A stretch of DNA of 64,000 bases from contig JBBECS010000045.1 of NCBI GenBank assembly GCA_040881685.1, forward strand, positions 1 to 64,000. Direction: 5' to 3'. The notes below the pieces were generated by a model, which searched no databases, was not told the DNA's origin, and worked only from the letters and a program-made list of their open reading frames with translations. This DNA is from Acidimicrobiia bacterium. Its GTDB lineage: Bacteria; Actinomycetota; Acidimicrobiia; IMCC26256; PALSA-555. Below, in pieces: positions 25,375 through 32,756 of this stretch (its first letter is position 1; each line of letters begins with the position of its first letter). The position numbers and the translations under genes were made by a program.

Positions 25375-26103
25375 GTGCGCATCGCCAGCTTCAACATCCG
25401 CGGCGCGCGGCTGACCCCTCGAGCCGGTCTACCCCCTCTCGTGGACGCGTGCGTGGCGCTCGATGCCGACATCCTCGGACTCGAGGAAGTCCACCGCCAC
25501 AAACGACGCTCGGGCTTTGCGGATCAGGCCGCGTTCGTCGCCCGCGGGTTGGGCTGTGACCACATCTTCGGGCCGACCCGTCGGCGCGTGATCCGAGGTC
25601 AATACGGCAATGCGTTGATCACACGCGGCCTCATCAAGGAGTCCGAGGTTCGCTTGCTTCCGGGCACCGGGACGCAGCAGCCGCGCGCGGCGATCTTGGC
25701 GGTGGTCGAGGTGCAAGGCACCGCGGTCTCCGTCGGCGTCACGCACCTTCAGCACCACCCGAAGCGACTGCGCCACCTGCCCAACGAAGCACCCGACCAG
25801 CTGCGGGCCGTGCTCGCTTGGCTCAAGGAGCTCCCGACGCCGCGGGTGCTCATCGGCGACCTCAACCTGCAACCGAAGCGGGCCGTGCCGATGATCACCG
25901 ATGCCGGCTTCGAGGTTGCCATCACCGGCCCCGCGTATCCCGCCGAGCAACCCACCGTGCAGCTCGACTACATCGCCGTCGACGGCTTCGTGATCGAGTC
26001 GGCATCCGTCCTGCCGATGGCGGATGTCAGTGACCACCGCCCGATCGTCGCCGACGTGCGATTGCCAAAAAAGCGATCGAGCGCTTCTCCTCGAATACGC
26101 TGA
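25375..26103 (+). CDS. Endonuclease/exonuclease/phosphatase family protein
   Basis: GTG 25375 is preceded by AGGGAGGA. The 242 residues have the EEP fold signatures: RIASFNIRG (Asn), LGLEEVH (metal Glu), VGVTHLQHHP, IGDLNLQP (catalytic Asp and Asn) and VSDHRPIVADV (Asp-His). The family includes phosphodiesterases acting on nucleic acids, phospholipids and inositol phosphates. There is no signal peptide, so the protein is cytoplasmic. Its substrate is unknown. Confidence 0.9.
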   Translation: MRIASFNIRGARLTPRAGLPPLVDACVALDADILGLEEVHRHKRRSGFADQAAFVARGLGCDHIFGPTRRRVIRGQYGNALITRGLIKESEVRLLPGTGTQQPRAAILAVVEVQGTAVSVGVTHLQHHPKRLRHLPNEAPDQLRAVLAWLKELPTPRVLIGDLNLQPKRAVPMITDAGFEVAITGPAYPAEQPTVQLDYIAVDGFVIESASVLPMADVSDHRPIVADVRLPKKRSSASPRIR

Positions 26104-26133
26104 GCGGGTCCGACGGCTTCTGAGGTAGTGAGA

Positions 26134-26946
26134 ATGAACGAGACCATCGCGTTGCTCGGCGTCGTCATCGCCATCGCCGCGGCCGCCCGATCCACCTGGT
26201 CGCCGTGCGGACAGTCGATGTTGTCGCAGATCACCCCGATCGCCGAAGCCGGTCGACGCCAGCGATTTGGCCGAACGGCGTGTTGGTTCATCGGCGGAGC
26301 TGTCGTCGGCGGCTTGACACTCGGCGGTCTGGTTGCGGGCTTCGCCGCCGTCGTCGCGGCCACGGACCTCGGGCAATCCACCGCCCTCGGCATCGTCGCG
26401 GCGTGTGCGTTCGCGGGCGCCGCAGTGGACGCACGAATCCTCGGTTTCGGACCCCCGTTCTTCCGGCGCCAGGTGAACGAGTACTGGCTGTCGACGTACC
26501 GCGCGTGGTTGTACGGCAGCGGGTTCGGCTGGCAGATCGGAGTCGGCTTCGCGACCTACATCATGACGGCGGCGGTCCCGCTGATCATCGTGCTCGCGGC
26601 GCTGAGCGCCAGCCCGTGGGCTGCCCTCGGGATCGGCGCGGTGTTCGGACTGGCCCGCGGCCTCGCGGTGCTGCTCGGTGCGCCCGTGCGCACGCTCCCC
26701 GCGCTCCACTCGTTCCACCGTCGCTTCGACGCCGCGGGCGAGCCGGTGCGCCAAGTCGTGATCGCAGTGCAGCTCGCAGTTGCGATCGGCACGGTCTGGG
26801 CGGTGGCACCTGCTGCAGTGGCGACGGTGGTGACGGTCGGTGCCGTCGCGATCTTCGCCTGGGCGCGCTATCGGACGTCCGGCGCCGACGCGCCGATGGT
26901 CGAACGCGCTGACGTGGACACCACCCAACGCCAGGCGGTGGCCTGA
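26134..26946 (+). CDS. Multi-spanning membrane protein with SPCG motif, CcdA/DsbD-like
   Basis: About six hydrophobic helices are visible in 270 residues. The first loop carries WSPCGQSMLSQITP, which recalls the PC-containing helix of CcdA-type thiol-disulfide transporters. Only one clear cysteine of that kind is present, so redox activity is unproven. ATG 26134 fits the GAGGT site better than GTG 26128. It converges with the NifU-like gene; the two stops lie in a short palindrome (GCCTGA-GCC-TCAGGC). Confidence 0.6.
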   Translation: MNETIALLGVVIAIAAAARSTWSPCGQSMLSQITPIAEAGRRQRFGRTACWFIGGAVVGGLTLGGLVAGFAAVVAATDLGQSTALGIVAACAFAGAAVDARILGFGPPFFRRQVNEYWLSTYRAWLYGSGFGWQIGVGFATYIMTAAVPLIIVLAALSASPWAALGIGAVFGLARGLAVLLGAPVRTLPALHSFHRRFDAAGEPVRQVVIAVQLAVAIGTVWAVAPAAVATVVTVGAVAIFAWARYRTSGADAPMVERADVDTTQRQAVA

Positions 26947-26949
26947 GCC

Positions 26950-27201
26950 TCAGGCCCGGCGGGGGTCGCGCAGCACCAGCTCGAACTCTCCCTGCACTCG
27001 GCGAGCCACCGCGTCGTTGATCATCTGCTCGAGCATCTCGGGCGGCATCACGCAGTCCTCGCACTCGACGCCGGACATGTCGAGCGCGACCTCGATGCGG
27101 GCGGTCTTGGGGTCGGCGCCGACCATCTGGAGATCGGCACCGTCCAAACGCAGCAGCGCGCCCATCTCCTCGACCGCAGCCTCGACGTCGTCGACCTTCA
27201 C
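26950..27201 (-). CDS. Small NifU-C-like CxxC protein of the CGSC operon
   Basis: The 83 residues begin VDDVEAAVEEMGALLRLDGADLQMV and continue ARIEVALDMSGVECEDCVMPP, with Cys47 and Cys50. This resembles the NifU C-terminal domain (acidic helix, DGGD-like turn, CxxC before a helix), which carries iron-sulfur clusters. The ATG overlaps the previous stop by four bases (ATGA), so it is coupled to the large CGSC-module gene. An iron-sulfur or thiol-handling role beside that protein is an inference. Confidence 0.6.
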   Translation of the reverse strand: MKVDDVEAAVEEMGALLRLDGADLQMVGADPKTARIEVALDMSGVECEDCVMPPEMLEQMINDAVARRVQGEFELVLRDPRRA

Positions 27202-28265
27202 GCGGATGTCCCGGTGACCACGGCCGCGCTCTGCATCTGACTCTCACCGAAGCTCGGGAGCGCGATCGTGTGCAAGCTTCCGAGACCTCCGCACACGATC
27301 GGCACGATCTGATCGGGTCGGCGCACCAAGTGCACGCGACCCTGATCGTCCACGCGCTCCTTGGCCCGCAGGATCTTCTGGTTGCCCTCGGGCCAGAGCT
27401 CGATCGGCTGCCACGCGTGCTCCCAGAGGAACTCCTGAACCGACTCCATCGCTGGGAACGGGACCGCGAACCGGTCAGCCCAGATCGGGTTGAACGCGAC
27501 GATCACTTCCCCGTTCACCCCCGTCCCGCCGAGGAACATGTTGCTCAATGGGTAGGCGAGGCTCTTGGCGATCAGGTACAGCAGGTCGCGGGGATCGTCG
27601 TTGTTGATGTCGGCCATCGGGAAGGTTCCCTTGCCCCCGTGGGCGGTCACGACGTTCTGGTCAGCGCGGAACCCTCGCCGGCGCGCGAGCGACGGCCACG
27701 GCGAACGCTCCTCCCACTCGCCGAAGCACATCCCGAACCGAGCGGGCTGCCCGAACACGCACCGCGAGGTCTCTCCCGCGCGCTGCCCGCCGATATTGCG
27801 CAGACACAACGCCAGCGACCGACCGATGGTCATCGAACCCCGACCACCAGCGCCGCCCATGCATCCGGCGCGGTAGTCGATCTGAAGGTCGTCACGCGCG
27901 GGACCGTTCACGATCAGCATCGGGAACACGCTGGACGTCGTCGTCGTGAGCCCGAACGCGTTCCACTCCGGCGTGAGGATCGCTTCCAACGCCGCGAGCA
28001 CGTGGGGGAAGGCGGCTGGCTCGCACCCGGCCATCGCCGCGTTCACCGCCGCGAGCTCCACGGTGGCGAGCCCGTATTGCGGCGGGAGCGCGCCGATCAC
28101 ATGGTCGGCCTCGTAGGGCGTGGCCGCGAGCAATGCGAGCACCCGATCGTCGGTGGCCGCGAGGAGCGGCACGCCATCCCCCCAGCGGCCCTCGAGCGAC
28201 AGCTCGTAGAGGGCCGCTCCATCGGCCGCGACCTCGACTTGCTCGCTCGTGAGCACCTGCGTCAT
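27198..28265 (-). CDS. Large protein of CGSC module 1 (uncharacterised family)
   Basis: The 355 residues contain GRWGDGVPL, ALPPQYGLATVELAAVNAAMAGC (in two parts), PMLIVNGPA and GSMTIGRSLALCLRNIGG. The same positions recur in the protein at 29830-30903 (GWGDGLPL, LPPRFGQAT, AINAVLAGC, LLIVHG, NATVGRAVRL), so the two are paralogues. I do not know a demonstrated function. The ATG overlaps the stop of the small CGSC gene (ATGA), and its stop overlaps the NifU-like gene. The whole order is regulator, small, large, NifU-like on one transcript. Confidence 0.75.
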   Translation of the reverse strand: MTQVLTSEQVEVAADGAALYELSLEGRWGDGVPLLAATDDRVLALLAATPYEADHVIGALPPQYGLATVELAAVNAAMAGCEPAAFPHVLAALEAILTPEWNAFGLTTTTSSVFPMLIVNGPARDDLQIDYRAGCMGGAGGRGSMTIGRSLALCLRNIGGQRAGETSRCVFGQPARFGMCFGEWEERSPWPSLARRRGFRADQNVVTAHGGKGTFPMADINNDDPRDLLYLIAKSLAYPLSNMFLGGTGVNGEVIVAFNPIWADRFAVPFPAMESVQEFLWEHAWQPIELWPEGNQKILRAKERVDDQGRVHLVRRPDQIVPIVCGGLGSLHTIALPSFGESQMQSAAVVTGTSA

Positions 28266-28825
28266 GCCTGCACCCCCAAGAGGTCGAGCGCTTGCGGGTA
28301 GTACTCCTCGGCGATCTGGAGCAGCTCGTCCTCCGGCAGTGCCTCGAGCGGGTACGGCAGCACGAGCACCTTCAGGTTGGAGTGCCCGATGAACCGCGCC
28401 ATGTTGCGCGCGTGGGTCTCGAACTCCGAGCACACAACGACCAGCGACGGCTTCTCGTGGTCCTCGAGGGTGACCGCGTCGTACACGCTGAACGATGTGC
28501 ACGATCCACACGTCCCCAGACCGACGATGCCGAAGTCGACCTGCTCCGACCACTCGTTCACGGTCACGCGGTCGTCGTGACCTTCCTTGCCGACCTGCGC
28601 ACCGGTCTCGATCTCCAGCGTCGTCGCGCCGGCGGCGTGGATCTTCTCGGCCCACTTGCTGGCGATGAGCTTCCAGGACCGCCAGGCAAGGTCGGTCCGC
28701 AAGCCAACGACCTTGCCCGCGATCGGCGCATCCAACGTGAACGCCGGTGCACCTTCGGTGTCGGGCGGGCGGGTCGTCGGCAGCCGGATCGCGATCGTTG
28801 ACTGGCTGGTGTCGGTGCTGGTCAT
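28262..28825 (-). CDS. UGSC-family protein, cysteine form (CGSC), module 1
   Basis: The 187 residues include VDFGIVGLGTCGSCTSFS, where Cys106-Gly-Ser-Cys109 occupies the place of the UGSC motif that gives this family its name. In some members the first position is selenocysteine. Neighbouring residues SVYDAVTLE are also family-typical. The motif suggests a redox or thiol-based active site. ATG 28825 has GGGGAG five to six bases upstream and nearly touches the stop of the IclR gene. It is coupled to the large subunit. Confidence 0.8.
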   Translation of the reverse strand: MTSTDTSQSTIAIRLPTTRPPDTEGAPAFTLDAPIAGKVVGLRTDLAWRSWKLIASKWAEKIHAAGATTLEIETGAQVGKEGHDDRVTVNEWSEQVDFGIVGLGTCGSCTSFSVYDAVTLEDHEKPSLVVVCSEFETHARNMARFIGHSNLKVLVLPYPLEALPEDELLQIAEEYYPQALDLLGVQA

Positions 28826-28826
28826 C

Positions 28827-29750
28827 TCAACTCCCCACGGGTTCAGGTTCAAGGACGGAGTGCGACATGTTCGGAATACGGCCGCCGATCGCATCGGTCA
28901 TCCGATCGGCCGCGCCAACGAGCGCGTGCGAGAGCCGTTCGACGGCCGAGGCGGCGAGCGCTGGCTCTGCGACATGGAGCCCCACCGCAAAAGCGACCTT
29001 GGCGTGGTGGTCGAACACCGCTGCGGTGATCGTGTTGACCGACAGCGGTTCGTCGGTGTGCAGATCGTCGCTCGTGTAGTCGAGTCGATCGATGGCGCTA
29101 AGCAGCTCGACCGTGCGGGCGCGCACGTGATCGGGCACCCCGTCGGAGGCGAGCTCGCCCAGCAGCTCGCGCAGTCGGGCTGACGCGGGCGTGTATGGCG
29201 CAACCGCGCACCGTGTGCGGCGATGGTCTTCGACCACCTCACGGAGCCGAGCAGCGGCGAACACACGGCTTGGCGCGTGGCGGATCCACTGCTCGATGTC
29301 GTGCACGCTCGACCACGCCACATGAATCGCACCGAACGGCGGCACGAACGGCACGCGCGTGCCCGGACGGATCGGATCCTCGGCCGCGGCCGCGCCGGCT
29401 ACGGCAACCACGGTGATCGCATCGTCCACGACCTTCGCAACATGGCATCGCAAGCCCGTCTCGGTCGCGAGCGCGTCGAGCTCGGCGCGGGCGAGTCGGA
29501 TCTCGGGGAACGAGCGCGCGGCCGCGTCGCCGAGACCGAGCAGCGCCGGTCCGAGGGAGTACGTCTTCGACGACGGGTCGCGCACCACGTACCCCGCATC
29601 GGTCAGCGTGGCGAGGATGGCGTGGCACGTGGCCTGGCTCACGTCGGCGGCCTGCGCGAGCTCGGCGTAGCGCAGACCCTCGTGGGCGTGGAGACGCAGC
29701 GCTTCGAGCACGCGCAGCACGCGCGCCGTGGGCGCCGAGCTTTGGGCCAT
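28827..29750 (-). CDS. IclR-type transcriptional regulator
   Basis: About 307 residues with an N-terminal winged helix-turn-helix (RVLRVLEALRLHAHEG, YAELAQAADVSQATCHAIL) and a C-terminal effector domain (ETGLRCHVAKVVDDAITVVAVAG, GTRVPFVPPFG), as in IclR-family regulators of catabolic genes. ATG 29750 is preferred over 29756 because GGAGGG lies six bases upstream. It is the first gene of the module 1 operon and diverges from module 2. It is therefore the obvious controller of both. Confidence 0.88.
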   Translation of the reverse strand: MAQSSAPTARVLRVLEALRLHAHEGLRYAELAQAADVSQATCHAILATLTDAGYVVRDPSSKTYSLGPALLGLGDAAARSFPEIRLARAELDALATETGLRCHVAKVVDDAITVVAVAGAAAAEDPIRPGTRVPFVPPFGAIHVAWSSVHDIEQWIRHAPSRVFAAARLREVVEDHRRTRCAVAPYTPASARLRELLGELASDGVPDHVRARTVELLSAIDRLDYTSDDLHTDEPLSVNTITAAVFDHHAKVAFAVGLHVAEPALAASAVERLSHALVGAADRMTDAIGGRIPNMSHSVLEPEPVGS

Positions 29751-29799
29751 CTCCATCCCTCCGGGATTCGGGCGGGCCTGGTGGACCCTGGACCCCGCG

Positions 29800-29831
29800 A
29801 TATCGAGATACTAGAGTGATCTTCTCGATAT
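29800..29831. promoter_or_regulatory. 9-bp inverted repeat between the divergent CGSC modules
   Basis: ATATCGAGA (29800-29808) and TCTCGATAT (29823-29831) are exact reverse complements separated by 14 nt. The 73-bp gap separates the IclR gene from module 2, and the right arm overlaps the module 2 ATG. A site for the IclR protein controlling both directions is the simplest reading. Confidence 0.6.
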
Positions 29832-30903
29832 GTCGATAACATTCGGAACCGGCGCCGGCACCCGCAGTCCTGAGCCCGAGCTGCTCGAGCTGCCCGAGGC
29901 CTCACCCGACGCGCTGCTCGAGCTCTACGAGGCGCGCGGCTGGGGCGATGGCCTTCCGCTCGTTCCCCCCACTCCCGAGCGGGTCGAGGCGATGCTCGCC
30001 CAGACCACCGGCGATCCTGACGAGGTTCTCGGGGTGCTCCCCCCGAGGTTCGGACAGGCGACGCGGCGACTGGTCGCGATCAACGCGGTGCTCGCCGGCT
30101 GCCGGCCCGACGTGATGCCCGTGCTCGTCACCGCGGTGCGCGCGCTTGCCCGTCCGGAGCTCAACCTGCGAGGCGTGAACGCGACCACCCACCCGGTGGC
30201 GCCGCTGCTGATCGTGCACGGCGAGGCGGTCGACCGTTGCCGGTTCAATGCCGGCATCGGCGTGTTCGGTCCGGGCACTCGCGCGAACGCCACCGTCGGA
30301 CGCGCCGTGCGTCTCGTCCTCCTGCACGTGGCTGGCGCACGACCCGGTGACGGCGACGCCGCCCAGCACGGCCAACCATCGAAGTTCTCGTACTGCATCG
30401 CCGAGAACCTGCCGGCGAGCCCGTGGGAGGCGTACCCGCGCGCTCGCGGTGTCGACACGGAGTCTGCGATCACGATCCATTGCGGCGAGAACCCACACAA
30501 CGTGCACGACATGGAGAGTGGCACGCCGGGCCCCATCCTGGACAAGTGCGCGACTGCGATGACCTCGTTCGGTCAGAACAACGCGCCGATCGCCCACGGC
30601 GAGTACTTCGTGCTGCTGGGCCCCGAGCACGCCGCGACGATTGCCGCCGCAGGCTGGAGCCGAAAGGACGTCGCGCTGTACCTCTACCAACGCGCTCGTC
30701 GTCCGGCAGGCGAGTTCCGCGCCCATTTCGAGAGCCGCGCGTGGATGCCCTGGATGGAGTCGGTGCCCGACCACGACCTCTTGCCGATGACGGGTCATCC
30801 CGACAACATCCGGGTCGTGGTCACGGGTGGTCCGGGCAAGCACAGCTGCATCGTGCCGAGTTGGGGCATGACCACCTCGGTCACCTTGCCGGTGGAGGGC
30901 TGA
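29830..30903 (+). CDS. Large protein of CGSC module 2 (uncharacterised family)
   Basis: The 357 residues are a paralogue of the protein at 27198-28265. Shared landmarks are GWGDGLPLVPPT, VLPPRFGQATRRLVAINAVLAGC, PLLIVHGEA and ANATVGRAVRLVLLH. This copy has NPHNVHDMES and extra histidines in its second half. The ATG at 29830 is embedded in an inverted repeat and has no ribosome site, so a short or absent leader is likely. The stop is one base before the small CGSC gene. In this module the gene order is large then small, opposite to module 1. Confidence 0.75.
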   Translation: MSITFGTGAGTRSPEPELLELPEASPDALLELYEARGWGDGLPLVPPTPERVEAMLAQTTGDPDEVLGVLPPRFGQATRRLVAINAVLAGCRPDVMPVLVTAVRALARPELNLRGVNATTHPVAPLLIVHGEAVDRCRFNAGIGVFGPGTRANATVGRAVRLVLLHVAGARPGDGDAAQHGQPSKFSYCIAENLPASPWEAYPRARGVDTESAITIHCGENPHNVHDMESGTPGPILDKCATAMTSFGQNNAPIAHGEYFVLLGPEHAATIAAAGWSRKDVALYLYQRARRPAGEFRAHFESRAWMPWMESVPDHDLLPMTGHPDNIRVVVTGGPGKHSCIVPSWGMTTSVTLPVEG

Positions 30904-30904
30904 G

Positions 30905-31441
30905 GTGCCCGCCGTCTACGCGCCCGACGGGGCGGTTGGCCCGGCACCCGTCTCGCTCGCGACTTCACCCAACGTCTTGACCGGCATCCGTATCGGAGTG
31001 CTCGACAACGGGAAGCCGAACGCAGGGCTGCTGCTCACCCGTGTGGGCGAGCAGCTCGCCGCGCGCACGGGCGCCACGCTCTCGCTCGTGACCGACAAGG
31101 GACCGGGCGGCAACGCGGCAACGCCATGCACCGAGGCCGTGATGGAACGGCTCGCCGCGGAGTGCGACGTTGCGCTCACCGGCTCCGCCGACTGCGGGAG
31201 CTGCACGTCGTGGAGCGTCCACGACACGATCCAGCTCGAGGACCTGGGTGTCCCAACGGTGGTCGCGACCACGACGGGGTTCGTCGACCTGACCCGCCAG
31301 GTGGCGGCTGGCTTCGGTCTGCCCGAGGCGCGGATCGCGGTCTTCCCGCACCCACTCGGCGGCACACCCGACGACACCATCCTGATGTGGGCCGACGCCG
31401 CGGTCGACGAGGTGATCGCGCTCCTGACGCACATTGGGTGA
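30905..31441 (+). CDS. UGSC-family protein, cysteine form (CGSC), module 2
   Basis: The 178-residue protein has SADCGSCTSWSVHD, with Cys97-Gly-Ser-Cys100 in the same place as in the module 1 copy. The following DTIQLEDLGVPTVVATTTGF matches DAVTLEDHEKPSLVVVCSEF there. A Gly-rich segment TDKGPGGNAATP precedes it. GTG 30905 starts one base after the large gene stop, so the pair is coupled. No in-frame TGA or selenocysteine element is needed for this cysteine form. Confidence 0.8.
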   Translation: MPAVYAPDGAVGPAPVSLATSPNVLTGIRIGVLDNGKPNAGLLLTRVGEQLAARTGATLSLVTDKGPGGNAATPCTEAVMERLAAECDVALTGSADCGSCTSWSVHDTIQLEDLGVPTVVATTTGFVDLTRQVAAGFGLPEARIAVFPHPLGGTPDDTILMWADAAVDEVIALLTHIG

Positions 31442-31472
31442 TCCCGAGTGCGATCCCGGGTAGAACCCCTGC

Positions 31473-31922
31473 ATGAGTCAGAAGGCGCCGAACCGTGAGG
31501 AGCAACGCGAGCGGTACCGGGAGCTGCTCGAAGAGCTCCGAACGGTCATGCCCGGGGCTCAGGTCCTCCTCGCGTTCCTCCTCACGGTCCCCTTCGCCAC
31601 GAAGTTCCACCGCCTCGATGATGTCGGGCGAAACACGTACGCAGGGGTGGTCTTCTGCGCCGCATTGGCGACCATCTTGTTCATGACGCCGGCGGCGTAC
31701 CACCGAGTGGCCCGCCGCCAGGACCGGGCCGAGCGGTTGGACTTCGCGATTCGCATCGTCATCCTGGGGATGGCGCTCCTCGCTCTCGCGATCGGCGGGG
31801 CCATCTTCGTGGTCGTTCGCTTCGTGTTCGACGACACCGCGCTCGGACTGGCCTTCGGCGGGATCGCTTCGCTCACGGCGGCAACGCTCTGGTACGTGCT
31901 GCCGTCTCTGCACCGAAACTGA
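31473..31922 (+). CDS. DUF6328 membrane protein
   Basis: The 149 residues begin with a polar helix (REEQRERYRELLEELRTVMPG), then four hydrophobic segments: QVLLAFLLTVPFA, YAGVVFCAALATILFMTPAAYH, IVILGMALLALAIGGAIFVVV and ALGLAFGGIASLTAATLW. This pattern, with FATKFHRL after the first helix, is that of the DUF6328 family. The function is unknown. A strong hairpin follows the stop. Confidence 0.75.
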   Translation: MSQKAPNREEQRERYRELLEELRTVMPGAQVLLAFLLTVPFATKFHRLDDVGRNTYAGVVFCAALATILFMTPAAYHRVARRQDRAERLDFAIRIVILGMALLALAIGGAIFVVVRFVFDDTALGLAFGGIASLTAATLWYVLPSLHRN

Positions 31923-31924
31923 AT

Positions 31925-31961
31925 GGGTCCGGCATCCCCGATCCAAGGGGACGCCGGACCC
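31925..31961. terminator. Hairpin terminator after the DUF6328 gene
   Basis: GGGTCCGGC (31925-31933) pairs with GCCGGACCC (31953-31961), with an inner CCCC/GGGG stem. It lies between convergent genes and can serve both strands. Confidence 0.7.
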
Positions 31962-31977
31962 ACCACGAGTGCCTGGT

Positions 31978-32418
31978 TCAGCTGTACATGAGCGAGCCGG
32001 GCGTGGTCAGCAGCTCCCCGGTCTCGAGCCACGTCTTCAAGCCCGAGAGGATCATCGGCCAACCGCCGAAGAGCTGCTCGTTGGCGCCGTCGCGCAACTG
32101 GTCGTGGAGGACGATCAATCGACACGAGTCGGCGATCGGCTCGATCTCCCACGTGACCCGTGACGAGCCTTCCGCCTTCACGTCGTCGTCCCACAGCGCG
32201 GCCATCGTGTGCACCAGCCGGAGCGGAGGATCGGCTTCGAGCACTTCCCCGTTCCCGAGCAGTCCGCCGGGGCTGGTCATCTCGAAGCGCGACCCGGCTT
32301 TCCAGTCCGTCTCGATCCGCGCACCGAAGTTGTACTTGGACCGCTGCTCGGGGTCGGTGATGGCCGCCCAGAGGCGCTCCGGCGTGGTCTTGATGAAGAT
32401 CTCGAACACCTTTTCCAT
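31978..32418 (-). CDS. SRPBCC (AHSA1-like) protein, pair 1
   Basis: The 146 residues have the START/Bet v1-like pattern EIFIKTTPERLWAAITDPEQRSKYNFGA, RFEMTSPGG and RVTWEIEPIADSCRLIVLHDQL, typical of AHSA1-domain proteins. These bind hydrophobic ligands; a specific role is unknown. The start is two bases after the stop of the ArsR regulator. Regulator and SRPBCC protein form a common actinobacterial pair. Confidence 0.85.
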   Translation of the reverse strand: MEKVFEIFIKTTPERLWAAITDPEQRSKYNFGARIETDWKAGSRFEMTSPGGLLGNGEVLEADPPLRLVHTMAALWDDDVKAEGSSRVTWEIEPIADSCRLIVLHDQLRDGANEQLFGGWPMILSGLKTWLETGELLTTPGSLMYS

Positions 32419-32420
32419 GG

Positions 32421-32723
32421 CTACTCCAGTCGTTGCTTGAGGCCGCTGAGCGCTGCGGCCCAAGGCTCCGCGTACTTGCTCACCCACCGGTCGTGGACAA
32501 GCCGGATCGGGACCGGGTTCAAGAAGTGGAGCTTCTCGCGCCCCCGCCGCCGAGTGACCACGAGGCCGGCTTCCTCGAGCTGCTTCAGGTGCTTCATCAC
32601 ACCGAAGCGACTCATCTCGAAGCGCGTCACGAGCGCACCCAACGTCTGCCCGTCCTGCCGGAACAGCTCGTCGAGCAGCTCGCGTCGGGTCGGATCGGCA
32701 AGGGCCTTGAACACCGCGTCCAC
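32421..32723 (-). CDS. ArsR-family winged-helix regulator, pair 1
   Basis: The 100 residues are a compact winged helix: AVFKALADPTRRELLDELF, then GALVTRFEMSRFGVMKHLKQLEEAGLV (recognition helix) and VTRRRGREKLHFL (wing). There is no metal-binding cysteine pair, so it does not look like a metal sensor. The start is GTG 32723, with TATCAT (TANNNT) eight bases upstream, suggesting a leaderless transcript. A perfect palindrome lies just upstream. Confidence 0.88.
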   Translation of the reverse strand: MDAVFKALADPTRRELLDELFRQDGQTLGALVTRFEMSRFGVMKHLKQLEEAGLVVTRRRGREKLHFLNPVPIRLVHDRWVSKYAEPWAAALSGLKQRLE

Positions 32724-32736
32724 ACCGCGTGATGAT

Positions 32737-32756
32737 ATGTGACTAATAGGTCACAT
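32737..32756. promoter_or_regulatory. Palindromic operator of ArsR pair 1
   Basis: ATGTGAC (32737-32743) and GTCACAT (32750-32756) form a perfect inverted repeat with a six-base centre. It touches the likely -10 box at 32732-32737 and covers the upstream promoter region. Its right part also contains the stop codon of the upstream methyltransferase. Autorepression by the ArsR protein is the likely use. Confidence 0.65.

Noticed and set aside
28500-31240. Selenocysteine (TGA) in the UGSC-type proteins
   Set aside because: Both motifs read TGC codons (Cys-Gly-Ser-Cys), so no recoding is needed.
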